64,000 nucleotides of DNA from CAXXOK01 sp963675925 (lineage in GTDB: Bacteria > Bacillota > Clostridia > Christensenellales > Aristaeellaceae), in contig CAXXIB010000007.1 in NCBI GenBank assembly GCA_963675925.2, positions 117,966 to 181,965 on the forward strand. Direction: 5' to 3'. Shown in pieces: positions 8,533 through 17,416 of the stretch (the first letter of the stretch is position 1; each line of letters opens with the position of its first letter). The notes under the pieces were generated by a model. That model did no database searches and was not told the origin of the DNA. It saw nothing but the letters and a program-made list of their open reading frames with translations. Both the position numbers and the translations under genes were made by a program.

Positions 8533-8619
8533 GACCATTCCTCCGTTGGTGATATGGTCATAGTGTACCACATGTCCGCGATACGAAACGAATATCCTGC
8601 CAGAAAAAAGCGCAACCCA

Positions 8620-8648
8620 TTGCGTTTCTCGGTCAGATTTTGTAAACT
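8620..8648 (+). promoter_or_regulatory. Probable promoter for the Gfo/Idh/MocA gene
   Basis: TTGCGT (8620-8625), 17-base spacer, TAAACT (8643-8648). A short hairpin CGCAA/TTGCG overlaps the -35; on the minus strand it is followed by six Ts and could act as a weak attenuator ahead of the Ldh2 gene. Confidence 0.45.
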
Positions 8649-8680
8649 AAAGAAAACAATCCTTTGAAAGGAGCATATGT

Positions 8681-9670
8681 ATGATTAATGTTGCAATACT
8701 CGGCGCTGGCGGCATTGCCCAAAAGATGACCCGCACGCTCAGAGAAATGATCAAACAAGGAAACCAAAGCATCAAAATGCACTCCGTGGCCTCCCGCAAC
8801 AGCGAAAAAGCCCTGCGTTTTTCCCGCGAATACGGATTTGAAAAGGCATACGGTTCCTACGAAGAAATGCTGCGCGACCCGGATGTCGATCTGGTGTACG
8901 TAGCCACCCCGCACTCCCACCACTATGAACACATGATGATGTGCCTGCAGCACGGCAAACACATCCTGTGTGAAAAGGCGTTCACCGTCAACGCCACCCA
9001 GGCCCAAGAGGTACTCAAGCTCGCTAAAAAGAAGGGCCTGTACGTTGCCGAAGCCATCTGGACGCGCTACCTGCCGTCCCGCAAGATGATCGACGATCTG
9101 ATTCAAAGCGGTGCCATCGGCAAGCCGCGCATGGTAACGGCCAACCTCGCCTATGTGCTGGACCATGTCGAGAGAATGGTCAAGCCCGAACTGGCCGGTG
9201 GTGCGCTGCTGGATCTTGGCGTGTACGCGCTCAACTTTGCCGCCATGGTGCTTGGCAAGGATGTGATCGACATTCACTCGACTGCCCAAATGGCGGATAG
9301 CGGCGTGGATGTGCAGGACTCCATCACCCTCACCTTTGCCGGTGGGCAGATGGCCGTACTCTGTGCAGCCATGGACTGCGCCGGTGACAGCCACGGCGTG
9401 GTGTACGGCACCAAGGGCACCCTGACGGCCGATAACATTAACAACCCCAAAGTCATCACCGTCAGCCCCCTAGGCAAACCTGAGGAGATTAAAACCTACC
9501 ATGTGCCCCCGCAGCTGACAGGGTTTGAGTACCAGGTCCAGACCGCTGTAGATGCTATTGAACGCGGCGAGATTGAATGCGAGGCGATGCCACACAGCGA
9601 AATCATCCGTATCATGAAACAGATGGACGATATCCGCTCGCAGTGGAACCTCAAATACCCCAACGAATAA
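8681..9670 (+). CDS. Gfo/Idh/MocA family NAD(P)-dependent oxidoreductase
   Basis: 329 residues. The N-terminal Rossmann domain starts with VAILGAGGIAQKM and contains YVATPHSHHYEHMMMCLQHG and ILCEKAFTVNATQ, the family's nucleotide and substrate signature with the catalytic EK pair near residue 95. The C-terminal domain includes GGALLDLGVYALNFA. Such enzymes oxidise sugars, inositols or related diols, or act as dimeric dihydrodiol dehydrogenases; the substrate is not readable. AAAGGAG precedes the ATG, and a terminator follows the stop. The neighbouring Ldh2-type enzyme may act in the same sugar-acid pathway (inference). Confidence 0.93.
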   Translation: MINVAILGAGGIAQKMTRTLREMIKQGNQSIKMHSVASRNSEKALRFSREYGFEKAYGSYEEMLRDPDVDLVYVATPHSHHYEHMMMCLQHGKHILCEKAFTVNATQAQEVLKLAKKKGLYVAEAIWTRYLPSRKMIDDLIQSGAIGKPRMVTANLAYVLDHVERMVKPELAGGALLDLGVYALNFAAMVLGKDVIDIHSTAQMADSGVDVQDSITLTFAGGQMAVLCAAMDCAGDSHGVVYGTKGTLTADNINNPKVITVSPLGKPEEIKTYHVPPQLTGFEYQVQTAVDAIERGEIECEAMPHSEIIRIMKQMDDIRSQWNLKYPNE

Positions 9671-9680
9671 GCCCCATAAC

Positions 9681-9716
9681 AAAACCGCCGAACCCCTGCG
9701 GGCTCGGCGGTTTTTT
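9681..9716 (+). terminator. Terminator after the Gfo/Idh/MocA gene
   Basis: AAACCGCCGA pairs with TCGGCGGTTT around a GC-rich loop and is followed by a T run; it lies 11 bases after the stop codon and before the convergent DUF4097 gene. Confidence 0.88.
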
Positions 9717-9727
9717 CGTTTCGCGAT

Positions 9728-10717
9728 TTAGTTGCCTGCTTCAAACGTGATTTTCACGCTGCCGGACACGGTGTTGATTTGCAGGGGCTTTGCGCCGTTT
9801 CCATCGGCGTTTTTCAGGTTATTGCTGCCCGATACAGTGCTTACGGAAATGCTGTAGTCGCTCTGGCTACCGGCCAGCATGCCTTTGACTGCCCCGGAGG
9901 TGCTTTTCAGATCAATGCTATCGGCTTTCAGCCCTTCCGGACGAATGCTGCCCGATACCGTTTTTGCGCTCAGCGCTGCGCAGCTTACATCCTGCAGGTT
10001 CAGCGATCCGCTGACGGAGTCCAGCGTCATATCACCGTCTGCCGTCACCTGCGTAAACTCCAGTCTGCCGCTGGTGGTCTTCCCGTTCAGCTTGCCCCCG
10101 GCAGTCACAGACTGCGCTGTGACGCTGCCCGATACGGATTGCAACCGCACGCTTTCCATCGCATGTAAATTTTCTGCCGTTATAGAGCCGGAGGTTGTAT
10201 GCAGATTAAGGTCAGACTGCACTGTCAGGTTTGCCGCGCTGATCACGCCGGATACCGTCTTCAGCTTGCATTCCTTCAAATCGGCCGCGGTTTCGGCAAT
10301 AATTTTGCCTGACGCAGTGTCCACCATCAGGTCGCCTTGAAAAGCCTTGGGCAGTTCAATTTCCAGAATATACTCGTTGCTCACAAATGGCGCATTGAAA
10401 ATAGTCTCCAGCCAGTTGCGGGTGTTGCGGTACGAGATTTTCAGTACCCCGTTTTTCAGCGTCGCCTCGTACTGCATATACTCATCTGTTTGCCAGCTGA
10501 GGTTCATCTGATCGCCGTCCACCGGCGTGATAATGACATGCGGTATATCGGTTTCGATTTGAATGGCGTTGACATCCGCTGCCGCGTAGCTTTGTTTTTC
10601 CATGGTGGTATCCCCTTCCTGATTTCTGGTCATGCTATATCCTATGCCGGCTACAGCCAGCCCAACGACGATTAACAAGGCCGCAGCGGCCAGGAAACGT
10701 TTATGCAAAAGCTTCAT
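9728..10717 (-). CDS. DUF4097-family beta-strand repeat membrane-anchored protein
   Basis: 329 residues. An N-terminal hydrophobic anchor (about residues 9-28, AAAALLIVVGLAVAGIGYSM) is followed by an extracellular domain made of short repeated strands, each ending in TVSG, TTSG or SVSG (at least ten, from about residue 130 to the C-terminus). This right-handed beta-helix-like pattern is typical of the DUF4097/adhesin-like family. In Clostridia these proteins commonly follow PadR and HAAS (DUF1700) genes, exactly as here; they are thought to act in envelope-stress sensing. It overlaps the HAAS gene by 17 bases. Confidence 0.88.
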   Translation of the reverse strand: MKLLHKRFLAAAALLIVVGLAVAGIGYSMTRNQEGDTTMEKQSYAAADVNAIQIETDIPHVIITPVDGDQMNLSWQTDEYMQYEATLKNGVLKISYRNTRNWLETIFNAPFVSNEYILEIELPKAFQGDLMVDTASGKIIAETAADLKECKLKTVSGVISAANLTVQSDLNLHTTSGSITAENLHAMESVRLQSVSGSVTAQSVTAGGKLNGKTTSGRLEFTQVTADGDMTLDSVSGSLNLQDVSCAALSAKTVSGSIRPEGLKADSIDLKSTSGAVKGMLAGSQSDYSISVSTVSGSNNLKNADGNGAKPLQINTVSGSVKITFEAGN

Positions 10718-11309
10718 GTTTGACTTCTCCTTTTTTGGTCATGATATTTTTTCCTTTATTCCAAAGATAACGTGTAACCCTGATAAACTGCCGGGTCATC
10801 CACAGGCAGATCGGATATAAGAGTATGCCGATGCCTGCTCCAACCATCGCGCTGCCAAGCCACATCAGCCGCACCCCCATCTGCGGGTTCATCATCAGCC
10901 CTATAATTCCGCCAATGACCACCGCACCGGAGGACACAAAGGCCGACCAGAGTACCAGTGCAGTCACCCATACACAGATGAACAGCGTCAGCAGCACGGC
11001 TGCACCCGATATAAGGAGCGGAAACCACAGCGGAAATCCAAGAATCAACAATAGCCACACGCCCGTTGACCGGGATTTGCGGCTGACCCGCTCTTCATTG
11101 ACGGTGGATTGCGGTGTATCGGCAACGATACGGTCGATAATCTCGTCCATCGTGCCCAGTTTTTCGACTGCTTCCTCTTCCGTGAGTCCGTCATCAATGC
11201 TGTCGTCGATAATTTCAGCATAGAACGCATACGCCTTATCCTGTTCTTCCACGGGCAGCGCATCGAGCTGACTGAGGAGTTCGCCCAGAAATTCTTGTTT
11301 GTTCGTCAC
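10701..11309 (-). CDS. HAAS/DUF1700-family membrane protein
   Basis: 202 residues, starting with GTG at 11309 that overlaps the PadR stop. The N-terminal HAAS helical domain (MTNKQEFLGELLSQLDALP..., ending EEEAVEKLGTMDEIIDRIV near residue 60) is followed by about four hydrophobic segments (residues 85-185) and a basic tail. HAAS domains are thought to pair with PadR-type regulators or associated sensors. It is the middle gene of the PadR-HAAS-DUF4097 operon; a second, broken copy of the first two genes lies at 15.5-16.5 kb. Confidence 0.87.
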   Translation of the reverse strand: MTNKQEFLGELLSQLDALPVEEQDKAYAFYAEIIDDSIDDGLTEEEAVEKLGTMDEIIDRIVADTPQSTVNEERVSRKSRSTGVWLLLILGFPLWFPLLISGAAVLLTLFICVWVTALVLWSAFVSSGAVVIGGIIGLMMNPQMGVRLMWLGSAMVGAGIGILLYPICLWMTRQFIRVTRYLWNKGKNIMTKKGEVKHEAFA

Positions 11310-11620
11310 CGGTTCACCTCACTTTGGATGTATTGGTACAGTTCGGTAATCCCTTCCCACTCGGCGATGAACTGCAGCAGCCTGTGGTGTCCGCGCTCGG
11401 TAATCGCATAATACTTGCGCAGCCTGCCCGTATGTTCCCGCGATTCCACCGTTAAGTGTCCGGACAACTCCAGGCGTTTGAGAATGGGATACAGTGTTGA
11501 TTCGGATATCGTCACCACCGGCGCTAGGCTTTTGATAATGCGGTATCCGTAGGACGGTTCGCGCAGCAGTGCAGAAAGCACACAAGCTTCCAGTACGCCT
11601 CGTTTCAGCTGTGCGTCCAC
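11306..11620 (-). CDS. PadR-family transcriptional regulator
   Basis: 104 residues from GTG 11620 (MDAQLKRGVLEACVLSALL), six bases after GGGAGGG; ATGs at 11626 and 11638 are less well placed. The winged-helix region shows SYGYRIIKSL and SESTLYPILKRLE with GRLRKYYAIT, the PadR recognition core, followed by a short dimerisation helix. It probably represses its own operon, since a perfect 7-bp inverted repeat overlaps the promoter just upstream. Its stop overlaps the GTG of the HAAS gene. Confidence 0.93.
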   Translation of the reverse strand: MDAQLKRGVLEACVLSALLREPSYGYRIIKSLAPVVTISESTLYPILKRLELSGHLTVESREHTGRLRKYYAITERGHHRLLQFIAEWEGITELYQYIQSEVNR

Positions 11621-11641
11621 AACCATCCCTCCCGACATGCT

Positions 11642-11672
11642 ATACTATATATGACATAGTATTAGAAAACAA
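11642..11672 (-). promoter_or_regulatory. PadR operon promoter with overlapping operator
   Basis: On the minus strand TTGTTT (11672-11667) and TATAGT (11649-11644) are 17 bases apart. The inverted repeat ATACTAT-7-ATAGTAT (11642-11662) covers the -10 and much of the spacer, the expected position for autorepression by the PadR encoded 22 bases downstream. Confidence 0.65.
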
Positions 11673-11740
11673 CAGCGGCAAGATTGGAATTGGATGAGAG
11701 TTTCAGTTTTTATTATTCAGAATGGTGTATTGTCTTGATT

Positions 11741-12742
11741 TCAGGGGCTGACCAGCGATTCCAGCGTAGCGACCTGCTCCGAAGTGCCCAGCACCACCAT
11801 GGTGTCCCCGACACGGATCAGCTCGCCGGAGCCCGGATTGAACTTGAAGGTTCCATCGTCCATACGCTTGAGCGCCAGCACAATCAGCCCGGTACGTTCC
11901 GGTATTTTGGCCTGCGACAGCTTTTGGTTGGCCAAGCCAGAGTTTGGCGGAATGGTGACCTCCGAAAGGTCCAGCGTTACATCGCCTGCGCGGGTGATGA
12001 CATCCAAAAAGGAAATAACTGACGGCCGCAGCAGCAGCGCCGCAATGCGCTGGCCCCCAATTTCGTTGGGGGAAATGGTGTTGTTGGCCCCGGCCTTTTT
12101 CAGCTTGTTGTGGGCGGAAGGTTCCACGGCTTTGGACACAATATAGATCTTTTCGTTCATCTGCCGCGCGGTAAGCACGGTGAACACGTTTTCCGAATCG
12201 GTATCCAGCGAGCACACAATGCCTTTGGCGCAGCAGATACCGGCTTTTTCCAATACATCCTCATGGGTGGCATCGCCGCGAATACAAAGGATGCCTGCCG
12301 CTTCCAAGCCCTCAAACTTTTCTTCGCTTTCTTCAATCACGACAAAGCTTTCTTTATGCTCTTGCAGACTTTTGATGACCGTCCGCCCCACCTCGCCTGC
12401 GCCGCAGATGATGTAGTGGTTTTTCAGTTCCTGAATTTTGGCTTCCATACGCTTTTTCCTCCATGCAGACCGCAGTTCGCCTTCAAAGAAATACGAAACC
12501 AGGCTGGTCACGCCATAACCCACGGTGGACAGCCCGGCAAATATGATAAAAATAGAGAATAGCTTGGCAGCGTTTGTCATGACACCGACCTCGCCGTACC
12601 CGACGGTGGATATGGTAATCACCGTCATGTATAGTGCATCCACCATGCTGACGTGCAACAGCGACATATACCCGATCATTCCGATGAGCAGGATCAACAG
12701 TAAAAACAGAAGGATGAACACAATCTTCCGCCTGTCTTGCAT
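11741..12742 (-). CDS. Two-TM potassium channel with RCK (TrkA-N/TrkA-C) domains, MthK-like
   Basis: Potassium channel subunit of 333 residues in the cytoplasmic membrane. TM1 lies at about 7-28, the pore filter TVGYGEVG at 46-53, TM2 at about 61-85. A cytoplasmic RCK_N domain follows with IICGAGEVGRTV near 110 (NAD-type Rossmann), then an RCK_C (TrkA-C) domain to the C-terminus. The start at 12742 (MQDRRK) has GAGG seven bases upstream. Gating by Ca2+ or nucleotide is known for relatives but cannot be read here. It looks monocistronic. Confidence 0.93.
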   Translation of the reverse strand: MQDRRKIVFILLFLLLILLIGMIGYMSLLHVSMVDALYMTVITISTVGYGEVGVMTNAAKLFSIFIIFAGLSTVGYGVTSLVSYFFEGELRSAWRKKRMEAKIQELKNHYIICGAGEVGRTVIKSLQEHKESFVVIEESEEKFEGLEAAGILCIRGDATHEDVLEKAGICCAKGIVCSLDTDSENVFTVLTARQMNEKIYIVSKAVEPSAHNKLKKAGANNTISPNEIGGQRIAALLLRPSVISFLDVITRAGDVTLDLSEVTIPPNSGLANQKLSQAKIPERTGLIVLALKRMDDGTFKFNPGSGELIRVGDTMVVLGTSEQVATLESLVSP

Positions 12743-12801
12743 AGTGCACCTCATTTCATGGTTTTGCTGTACTTAAGTTTAAGTATACAGCATTTTACGC
12801 G

Positions 12802-13371
12802 TTATTTATAGCGGAAGCTGAGCGTAGCATCGGCAAAGCGCCTATAGTTCTTGATCAAATGACGGATGGACGAGCGTTCAAAGGCCAAAAACGTAATCGC
12901 CTCCCACAGAAACACCCAGCCCCCGATGATAACGACATCCGACAGCACATACAATAGCATGCTGTTGTGCACGTACAACCCGCCAAAATACGATAACACG
13001 AAGAACACCGCTGAAATCAGCAGGCAGATCAGCGCTTTTTGCGTAATGCGTCGAATTTTCCGCTTTTCCAGCTCAATATAAAACAAATAGAACGTGCGAA
13101 ACCAGGTTAGAATCTGCGTTTCCCTGGCCTTGCTGCGTACCTGGTCGGAAAAATAGCAGATGATATCAATCTGATGCTTCATGGGGATATCGTCGATGGA
13201 ATCGTCTAGAAAGCGCAATAAATCCGGGTCGATATCCTTGCGGCGCATCGGCGCGTGATCCCACTCGTTGAAGATATCAGCGTAGTTGACCAGAGAAAGC
13301 TCTAAAATGTAGTTCCCGTTTTCCGGGTTCTGTTCATAAATCTTTTCCAGCAAGCTCTTACGTCTTCCCAT
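12802..13371 (-). CDS. Hypothetical two-TM protein
   Basis: 189 residues, MGRRKSLLEKIYEQ, after AGGTGGG. A soluble acidic N-terminal domain (about 1-100, with DPDLLRFLDDSIDDIP) is followed by two hydrophobic segments (about 113-132, ALICLLISAVFFVLSYFGG, and 138-160) and a basic tail. I recognise no family. It lies 59 bases upstream of the channel gene on the same strand, so co-transcription is possible. Confidence 0.7.
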   Translation of the reverse strand: MGRRKSLLEKIYEQNPENGNYILELSLVNYADIFNEWDHAPMRRKDIDPDLLRFLDDSIDDIPMKHQIDIICYFSDQVRSKARETQILTWFRTFYLFYIELEKRKIRRITQKALICLLISAVFFVLSYFGGLYVHNSMLLYVLSDVVIIGGWVFLWEAITFLAFERSSIRHLIKNYRRFADATLSFRYK

Positions 13372-13453
13372 AGGCCCACCTCATTTAATTTGTTCCGCTA
13401 CAGTGAGTTTTCGTTGTCCATCATCAAAACTCCTTGCATCCTAGCTGCATAAT

Positions 13454-13478
13454 AAAAACCCGGCTCAACGCCGGGTTT
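13454..13478 (-). terminator. Terminator downstream of the TrmO-like gene
   Basis: Minus strand: AAACCCGGC, loop, GCCGGGTTT followed by TTATT. It lies about 120 bases beyond the stop at 13600; the 216 bases between 13383 and 13599 hold no convincing gene. Confidence 0.7.
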
Positions 13479-13599
13479 GGTCAGAGAAATTTCTGTTTTG
13501 TAGTCGCGGATCCACGCAATGCACAGGTTGTTGCCGTTTGATCCTGCCTTAACTCGCCAGCTACCCCCTGCTTGCCTTGCGCAATGTTCCCGTTTTTTG

Positions 13600-14079
13600 T
13601 CAGGTCGGAAAATTAAACACACTGCTCCAGTCAAACGTACCGCTTTCTTCATAACAGCTTGGCCAATGAGCGCACCACGCAGGCATTTGCACATCCCGAA
13701 TCGTGTCAGAGGATGGATGATACGGTTTGATATCCAGTATCGGCGTACCGTGTTCCGCATCCAAGTAGGCAAGCTCCAGGCGATTGTTTTCCCTGTCAAT
13801 CTGTATCAACGCACAGGCTGACATCGCAATCGGATTGGGGCGCATGGGCCCGCGCGTTGCGAAAACACCGATTTTTTCGGGGCCGTTTGTATACGGTGCG
13901 TCCATCACATAATACGTTCGCATTTCCTGGTTGTCGGTAAGGTGGAACCACCAAACAACCTGAATGTGGCTGAACGCATCCAAGCCCAGGGTTGCATCCA
14001 TATACTGCCTATCAAGCTCAATGAAATACCGTCCGTTTTCCTGCACCGCTTTGCCAATCGGCTTGCATACTGCCTCCAT
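13600..14079 (-). CDS. TsaA/TrmO-like (UPF0066) tRNA methyltransferase-family protein
   Basis: 159 residues. Recognised by PIGKAVQENG at the N-terminus, FSHIQVVWWFH near residue 38, and the family hallmark GVFATRGPMRPNPIAMS near 73, then LDAEHGTPILDIKPYHPSSD near 108. Characterised TrmO uses SAM to N6-methylate t6A37 in tRNA-Thr. This protein lacks the extra C-terminal domain of E. coli TrmO and is short, so the exact activity is uncertain. The start at 14079 is the conserved family start. Confidence 0.85.
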   Translation of the reverse strand: MEAVCKPIGKAVQENGRYFIELDRQYMDATLGLDAFSHIQVVWWFHLTDNQEMRTYYVMDAPYTNGPEKIGVFATRGPMRPNPIAMSACALIQIDRENNRLELAYLDAEHGTPILDIKPYHPSSDTIRDVQMPAWCAHWPSCYEESGTFDWSSVFNFPT

Positions 14080-14216
14080 TTGAATCCCTCCAATATTTGA
14101 TTATCTACAGTATAGTGGCAGCGCTGGAATGCTGCTTGACCAACCTTGCTTCATTTTCGCCCAATATCATGGTAAAATGAAGCTGATTTGATGAATCCTG
14201 CTTAGAGGTGATTTAC

Positions 14217-14721
14217 ATGAAAACAGAACGCATCCATCTGCCCGCTATGCTGCTTGGCGGTGTCGGGTATTACGGAGATCCGTTTCATCAAAAAAGTGGA
14301 TGGGACAGTGAAAATGAAATCGGTCATGCTTTTCAGCGCTTTATCGCGTTCATTACCCAGCATCCAACCCGCGCCTATTCCAGTGGGCGTGAGGTGATGT
14401 ATGAGGTTCATATCTATGGCGATGAAATGGCCACCGAAGGCAGATTCGAGGTGTTTATCGGCGAGGAGGTCAATACGGCCGATCTGCCGATTGCATTGAG
14501 TACCAAATTTCTGCCGGAAGCGGACTATTTGAAGCTTACCCTCAATGGGCAAGAGATTAACGGGGATTGGTGGCAAACACTGCGTACCGATATTTTACCC
14601 GCACAGCATTGCAAACAAAAGCGCTCCCTATATCATTCAAGCCTACGACCACAGGTTCAAGGGCATGGACCAAATTGCGGATTCTGTCCTCACCGCGTAT
14701 ATTCCGGTTGAAGCGATATGA
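14217..14721 (+). pseudogene. GyrI-like/AraC effector-binding domain protein, frameshifted
   Basis: From ATG 14217 (after AGAGGTG) the frame runs MKTERIHLPAMLLGGVGYYG to about 14596 and then leaves the family pattern. The correct C-terminus (APYIIQAYDHRFKGMD ... AYIPVEAI) continues one frame over and ends with TGA 14719-14721, overlapping the next gene's ATG (ATGA). Removing one T from TTTT at 14593-14596 restores a 167-residue protein. Stand-alone effector-binding domains bind small hydrophobic ligands or DNA gyrase. It is paired with the AraC gene that follows, probably as a ligand-sensing partner. Either a genuine lesion or an assembly indel. Confidence 0.75.
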
Positions 14722-15447
14722 ACCAGGATATTCGGAGTGCCGTTCTAAAGGGACTCCAGTATATTGAAGCCAATCTGTGCAAAGCAATCGGAGTCAGCGA
14801 TGTAGCCGATGCCGCTGCCTACTCCCAGTTTTATTTTGCCAGAGAATTTTCCAGACTTACGCATATCTCTGTGTATGATTATATTCTGCGCAGAAAGCTT
14901 TCGGAGTCCTATCGGGAGCTGCTTCAAACGCGCAGCAAAATCGTCGATCTCGCTTTCCAGTATGGCTTTCAGTCTCATGAAGTGTTTACCCGGGCGTTTC
15001 GCAAACTGTTTGGGGAGACCCCAAGCGAAGTCAAAATCTGCAAGCCGCTGTTGATGTTTGACCCAATTGATGATGAGTATCTCAGCTTCCTATCCGGACT
15101 TCAAATAGAACCCTCTTACTGCACAAGCCCCAGCCTGCCACTTCACTGTTGCGGGTACTGTGCAGCGTTTTGCCGTAGAAACGGATGACGATATCCTGAT
15201 TATTTTCGCTCCGCACAATCCGTTTGCGTACTCGTGCATTTTGCGGGGGCAGCTGCAGGAAACCGCAGACCACGTATTATCCTTCGGATTGAGCAGTCTG
15301 CGGCACCAGCTGCGCATTTACAGCGCTGATCTTCCCCATATTGTTCGGTATTATTTTAATACGGTTTACGATGCCTCCGCCACATCCAGCAATTATCTTC
15401 TGCTGAAAACCGAAAAAACATATACCGATATTTTATTACCGGATTGA
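14718..15447 (+). pseudogene. AraC-family regulator, frameshifted
   Basis: The N-terminal AraC DNA-binding domain is clear: VSDVADAAAYSQFYFAREF (first helix-turn-helix) and KIVDLAFQYGFQSHEVFTRAFRKLFGETPSE (second), residues about 25-105. Near 15128 the frame fails; the rest of the C-terminal ligand domain (AGTVQRFAVETDDDILIIFA ... TEKTYTDILLPD) lies in the next frame to 15447. Dropping one C from CCCC 15128-15131 restores about 242 residues. The start overlaps the stop of the effector-binding gene, showing that the two once formed an operon. Confidence 0.78.
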
Positions 15448-15460
15448 CGGCAGGATAGCC

Positions 15461-16200
15461 CTACAGTTGCTGTATACCCTCTTCCACAGGCTCAAACCAG
15501 TGCCAATGGTGCCAGAAGCCTGGCGTGCCCGCCTGCACGCTGAGCACAATGAATCCCGCTGCAAACAAAAGAATAAAGCTCAGCAGCGATATAAGGACGA
15601 TCACGCGGGTAACGCGCCGCTGTTTGCCCGTCATCTGCGGCATCACCGGCAGGGCAAGCTCATGCCGCCCGGACCAGCGGTTTCCGTGCCAGCGCAGGTA
15701 CGCACGGGTCATTTGCACGGCCAGCCGCACAAACCAAAGCGCTCCCATACACATCAGCACTGCTGCCGCCGCCAGCGCTACCCCAACGAGTATCCCGCCG
15801 GCGACCGTTAGCACAGGGATGGCTGCCATCACGTCCAGCCCCAGTGCAAGGTAAATGCCCAATCCCAGCACGGCGACAGAGGCCGCAACGAGAGCAACCG
15901 CCCATGCATACAGGGTGATAAATACAGGAATTGCCGCCAGATCCAGCAGGCATAGCGCAGTGCGGGTCAGTGCACGGCTTTGGGCGCACCGGTGCCAGCC
16001 GCAGCTTTGGTCAGGGGTAAAAAGTCGTTCGCTATGTCCTGCGGGGTGCCGAGTTTTCTGGCAATATCCTCTTCACTATATCCATCGGCTGCCTTGCGGG
16101 CAAAGTGCGCTTCGTAGTCCGAAAGCACCTCTTCCACATCCGCAACCCGGCGGCTGCGGAGTTCCTTCTCCAGCGCGTCGAGATATTGTTTTTTAGTCAT
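15461..16200 (-). pseudogene. HAAS/DUF1700-family membrane protein, frameshifted (second copy)
   Basis: The N-terminal HAAS domain (MTKKQYLDALEKELRSRR, with YSEEDIARKLGTPQDIANDFL) is intact from ATG 16200 to about 15980, where the frame hits a stop. The membrane part (LDLAAIPVFITLYAWAVALV ... GFIVLSVQAGTPG), with four hydrophobic segments, continues in another frame to 15461. Adding one base to the TTT at 15979-15981 (AAA on the coding strand) reunites a roughly 246-residue protein. Its start overlaps the restored PadR stop. It is a paralogue of the HAAS gene at 10.7-11.3 kb, here without a DUF4097 partner. Confidence 0.78.
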
Positions 16201-16513
16201 TGTTATGTTCCTCCAAAAGACCTTTCACGTCTTCTACAAACTGTAACCAGTCGCGCTTATCGCTTTGGTAGCGCTCACGTCCAGTGCGGTTAATGTATAG
16301 TACTTGCGCGGCGGGCCGCCGCTGGCCTCGGACAGGTAGGTGGTCACCAACCCCTCCGCCTTTAACTTACGCAGGATGGGGTACACCGTCCCGTCGGAGA
16401 TATCAATCTGTGCCGACAGGGTTTCCGATACGTCGTAGCCGTACTGATCCTTGCTGGACAAAAGCGAGAGTACGCACAGCTCCAGCACGCCTTTTTTTGT
16501 ATTGTATATTCAT
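16193..16513 (-). pseudogene. PadR-family regulator with two compensating frameshifts (second copy)
   Basis: The middle of the gene (LELCVLSLLSSKDQYGYDVS, DGTVYPILRKLKAEG, GPPRKYYTLTAL) is a clear PadR winged helix. The start codon ATG 16513 (MNIQYKK, GGAG upstream) is out of frame because of a seven-T run at 16492-16498 where six would fit. The C-terminus (GRERYQSDKRDWLQFVEDVK) is out of frame because CC at 16281-16282 should be CCC. With both corrected the protein is 106 residues and its stop overlaps the HAAS ATG, exactly as in the first PadR-HAAS operon. Confidence 0.8.
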
Positions 16514-16544
16514 CTCCGCGCACCTTTCTTTACCACTACTGGAT

Positions 16545-16573
16545 ATTGTATGATAGCGCGCAGGCACTGTCAA
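16545..16573 (-). promoter_or_regulatory. Promoter of the second PadR-HAAS operon
   Basis: Minus strand TTGACA (16573-16568), 17-base spacer, TACAAT (16550-16545), 32 bases before the PadR ATG. Confidence 0.75.
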
Positions 16574-16605
16574 GATTGGCATCCCCCTACTACGCATGGC
16601 GTACA

Positions 16606-17416
16606 TCAATGGCCCCGTCTGCAGGCTCCAGCCATTTTGTCTGCGCCTGAGAAAAAACGGCTAAATACGATGGCCGTGACCAAAGAGCGAGGTACGATTT
16701 TCCCCAGAAACACCAATGCATTATTGAGCACACCGGGGATGTATATGGCCTTTCCCTTCTGTGCCTTGCGCAGGACAGTGAGGGCAATTTTCTCCAGTTT
16801 ATTCGTGGTGGCATTGCCCCAAAACCCCTGCGCTGCAATGCCGTGCATGGCCTCGTTGGTGGTGGCAAGCCCGCCGGGGCCACAGTACGGTAACGCTGAC
16901 GTTTTCGCTTTTGAGTTCCTGGCGAAGCGCGAGGGAGAAATCGTAGAGGAAACGTTTGGACGCAGCATAGGTTGCCTTAAGGGGCATGGGAAACATGGAA
17001 GCCAAGCTGGATACGAACAGAATGGTAAACCGCGCACCTTCACGCCTGCGTGAAAGTATTGCGTGGGTCATTCGCAAGGTGGCCGCGTTGTTCAAGTCTA
17101 CAATCTTGACGATCGACTCCCGGTTTCGTTTCAAAAAACCGCCTTCATAGTCAATCCCGGCTACATTAAAAAGCATATCAAAGCGCAGGGATTGCTGGTC
17201 AATCATCGCCATCATCTCATCCACGCTCTGCTTATTCGTCAGGTCGCATGCTTTGACTGTAACCTGCACACCATAGCGGCGTATCAGCCCGCCGCGGATC
17301 TGCGCTAGCCCTTCCTGATTGATATCGGTTAAAAACAGGTCATATCCCAGTCTGGCGCACTCGTTTGCGAGCGTCCGCCCCAAGCCACCGGCTGCCCCGG
17401 TGATACATACTGTCAT
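16606..17416 (-). pseudogene. Short-chain dehydrogenase/reductase (SDR), frameshifted
   Basis: Starts at ATG 17416 (MTVCITGAAGGLGRTLANEC), whose first bases overlap the stop of the upstream SDR gene. The NAD(P)-binding GAAGGLG motif, LFNVAGIDYEGG and the catalytic YAASK (near residue 155) are intact. After SVTVLWP the frame fails; PGGLATTNEAMHGIAAQGF and the rest to 16606 lie in another frame. Removing one C of CC at 16880-16881 gives VTVLCPGG, the usual SDR continuation, and a 269-residue protein. The reductase substrate is unknown. Confidence 0.82.

Noticed and set aside
7528..8667. A 379-codon plus-strand frame opposite the Ldh2 gene
   Set aside because: It is antisense to a clear enzyme, has no family pattern or ribosome site, and arises from third-position GC bias.
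13398..13799. A 133-codon minus-strand frame downstream of the TrmO-like gene
   Set aside because: It overlaps the TrmO gene in another frame and crosses the terminator at 13454-13478; no family.
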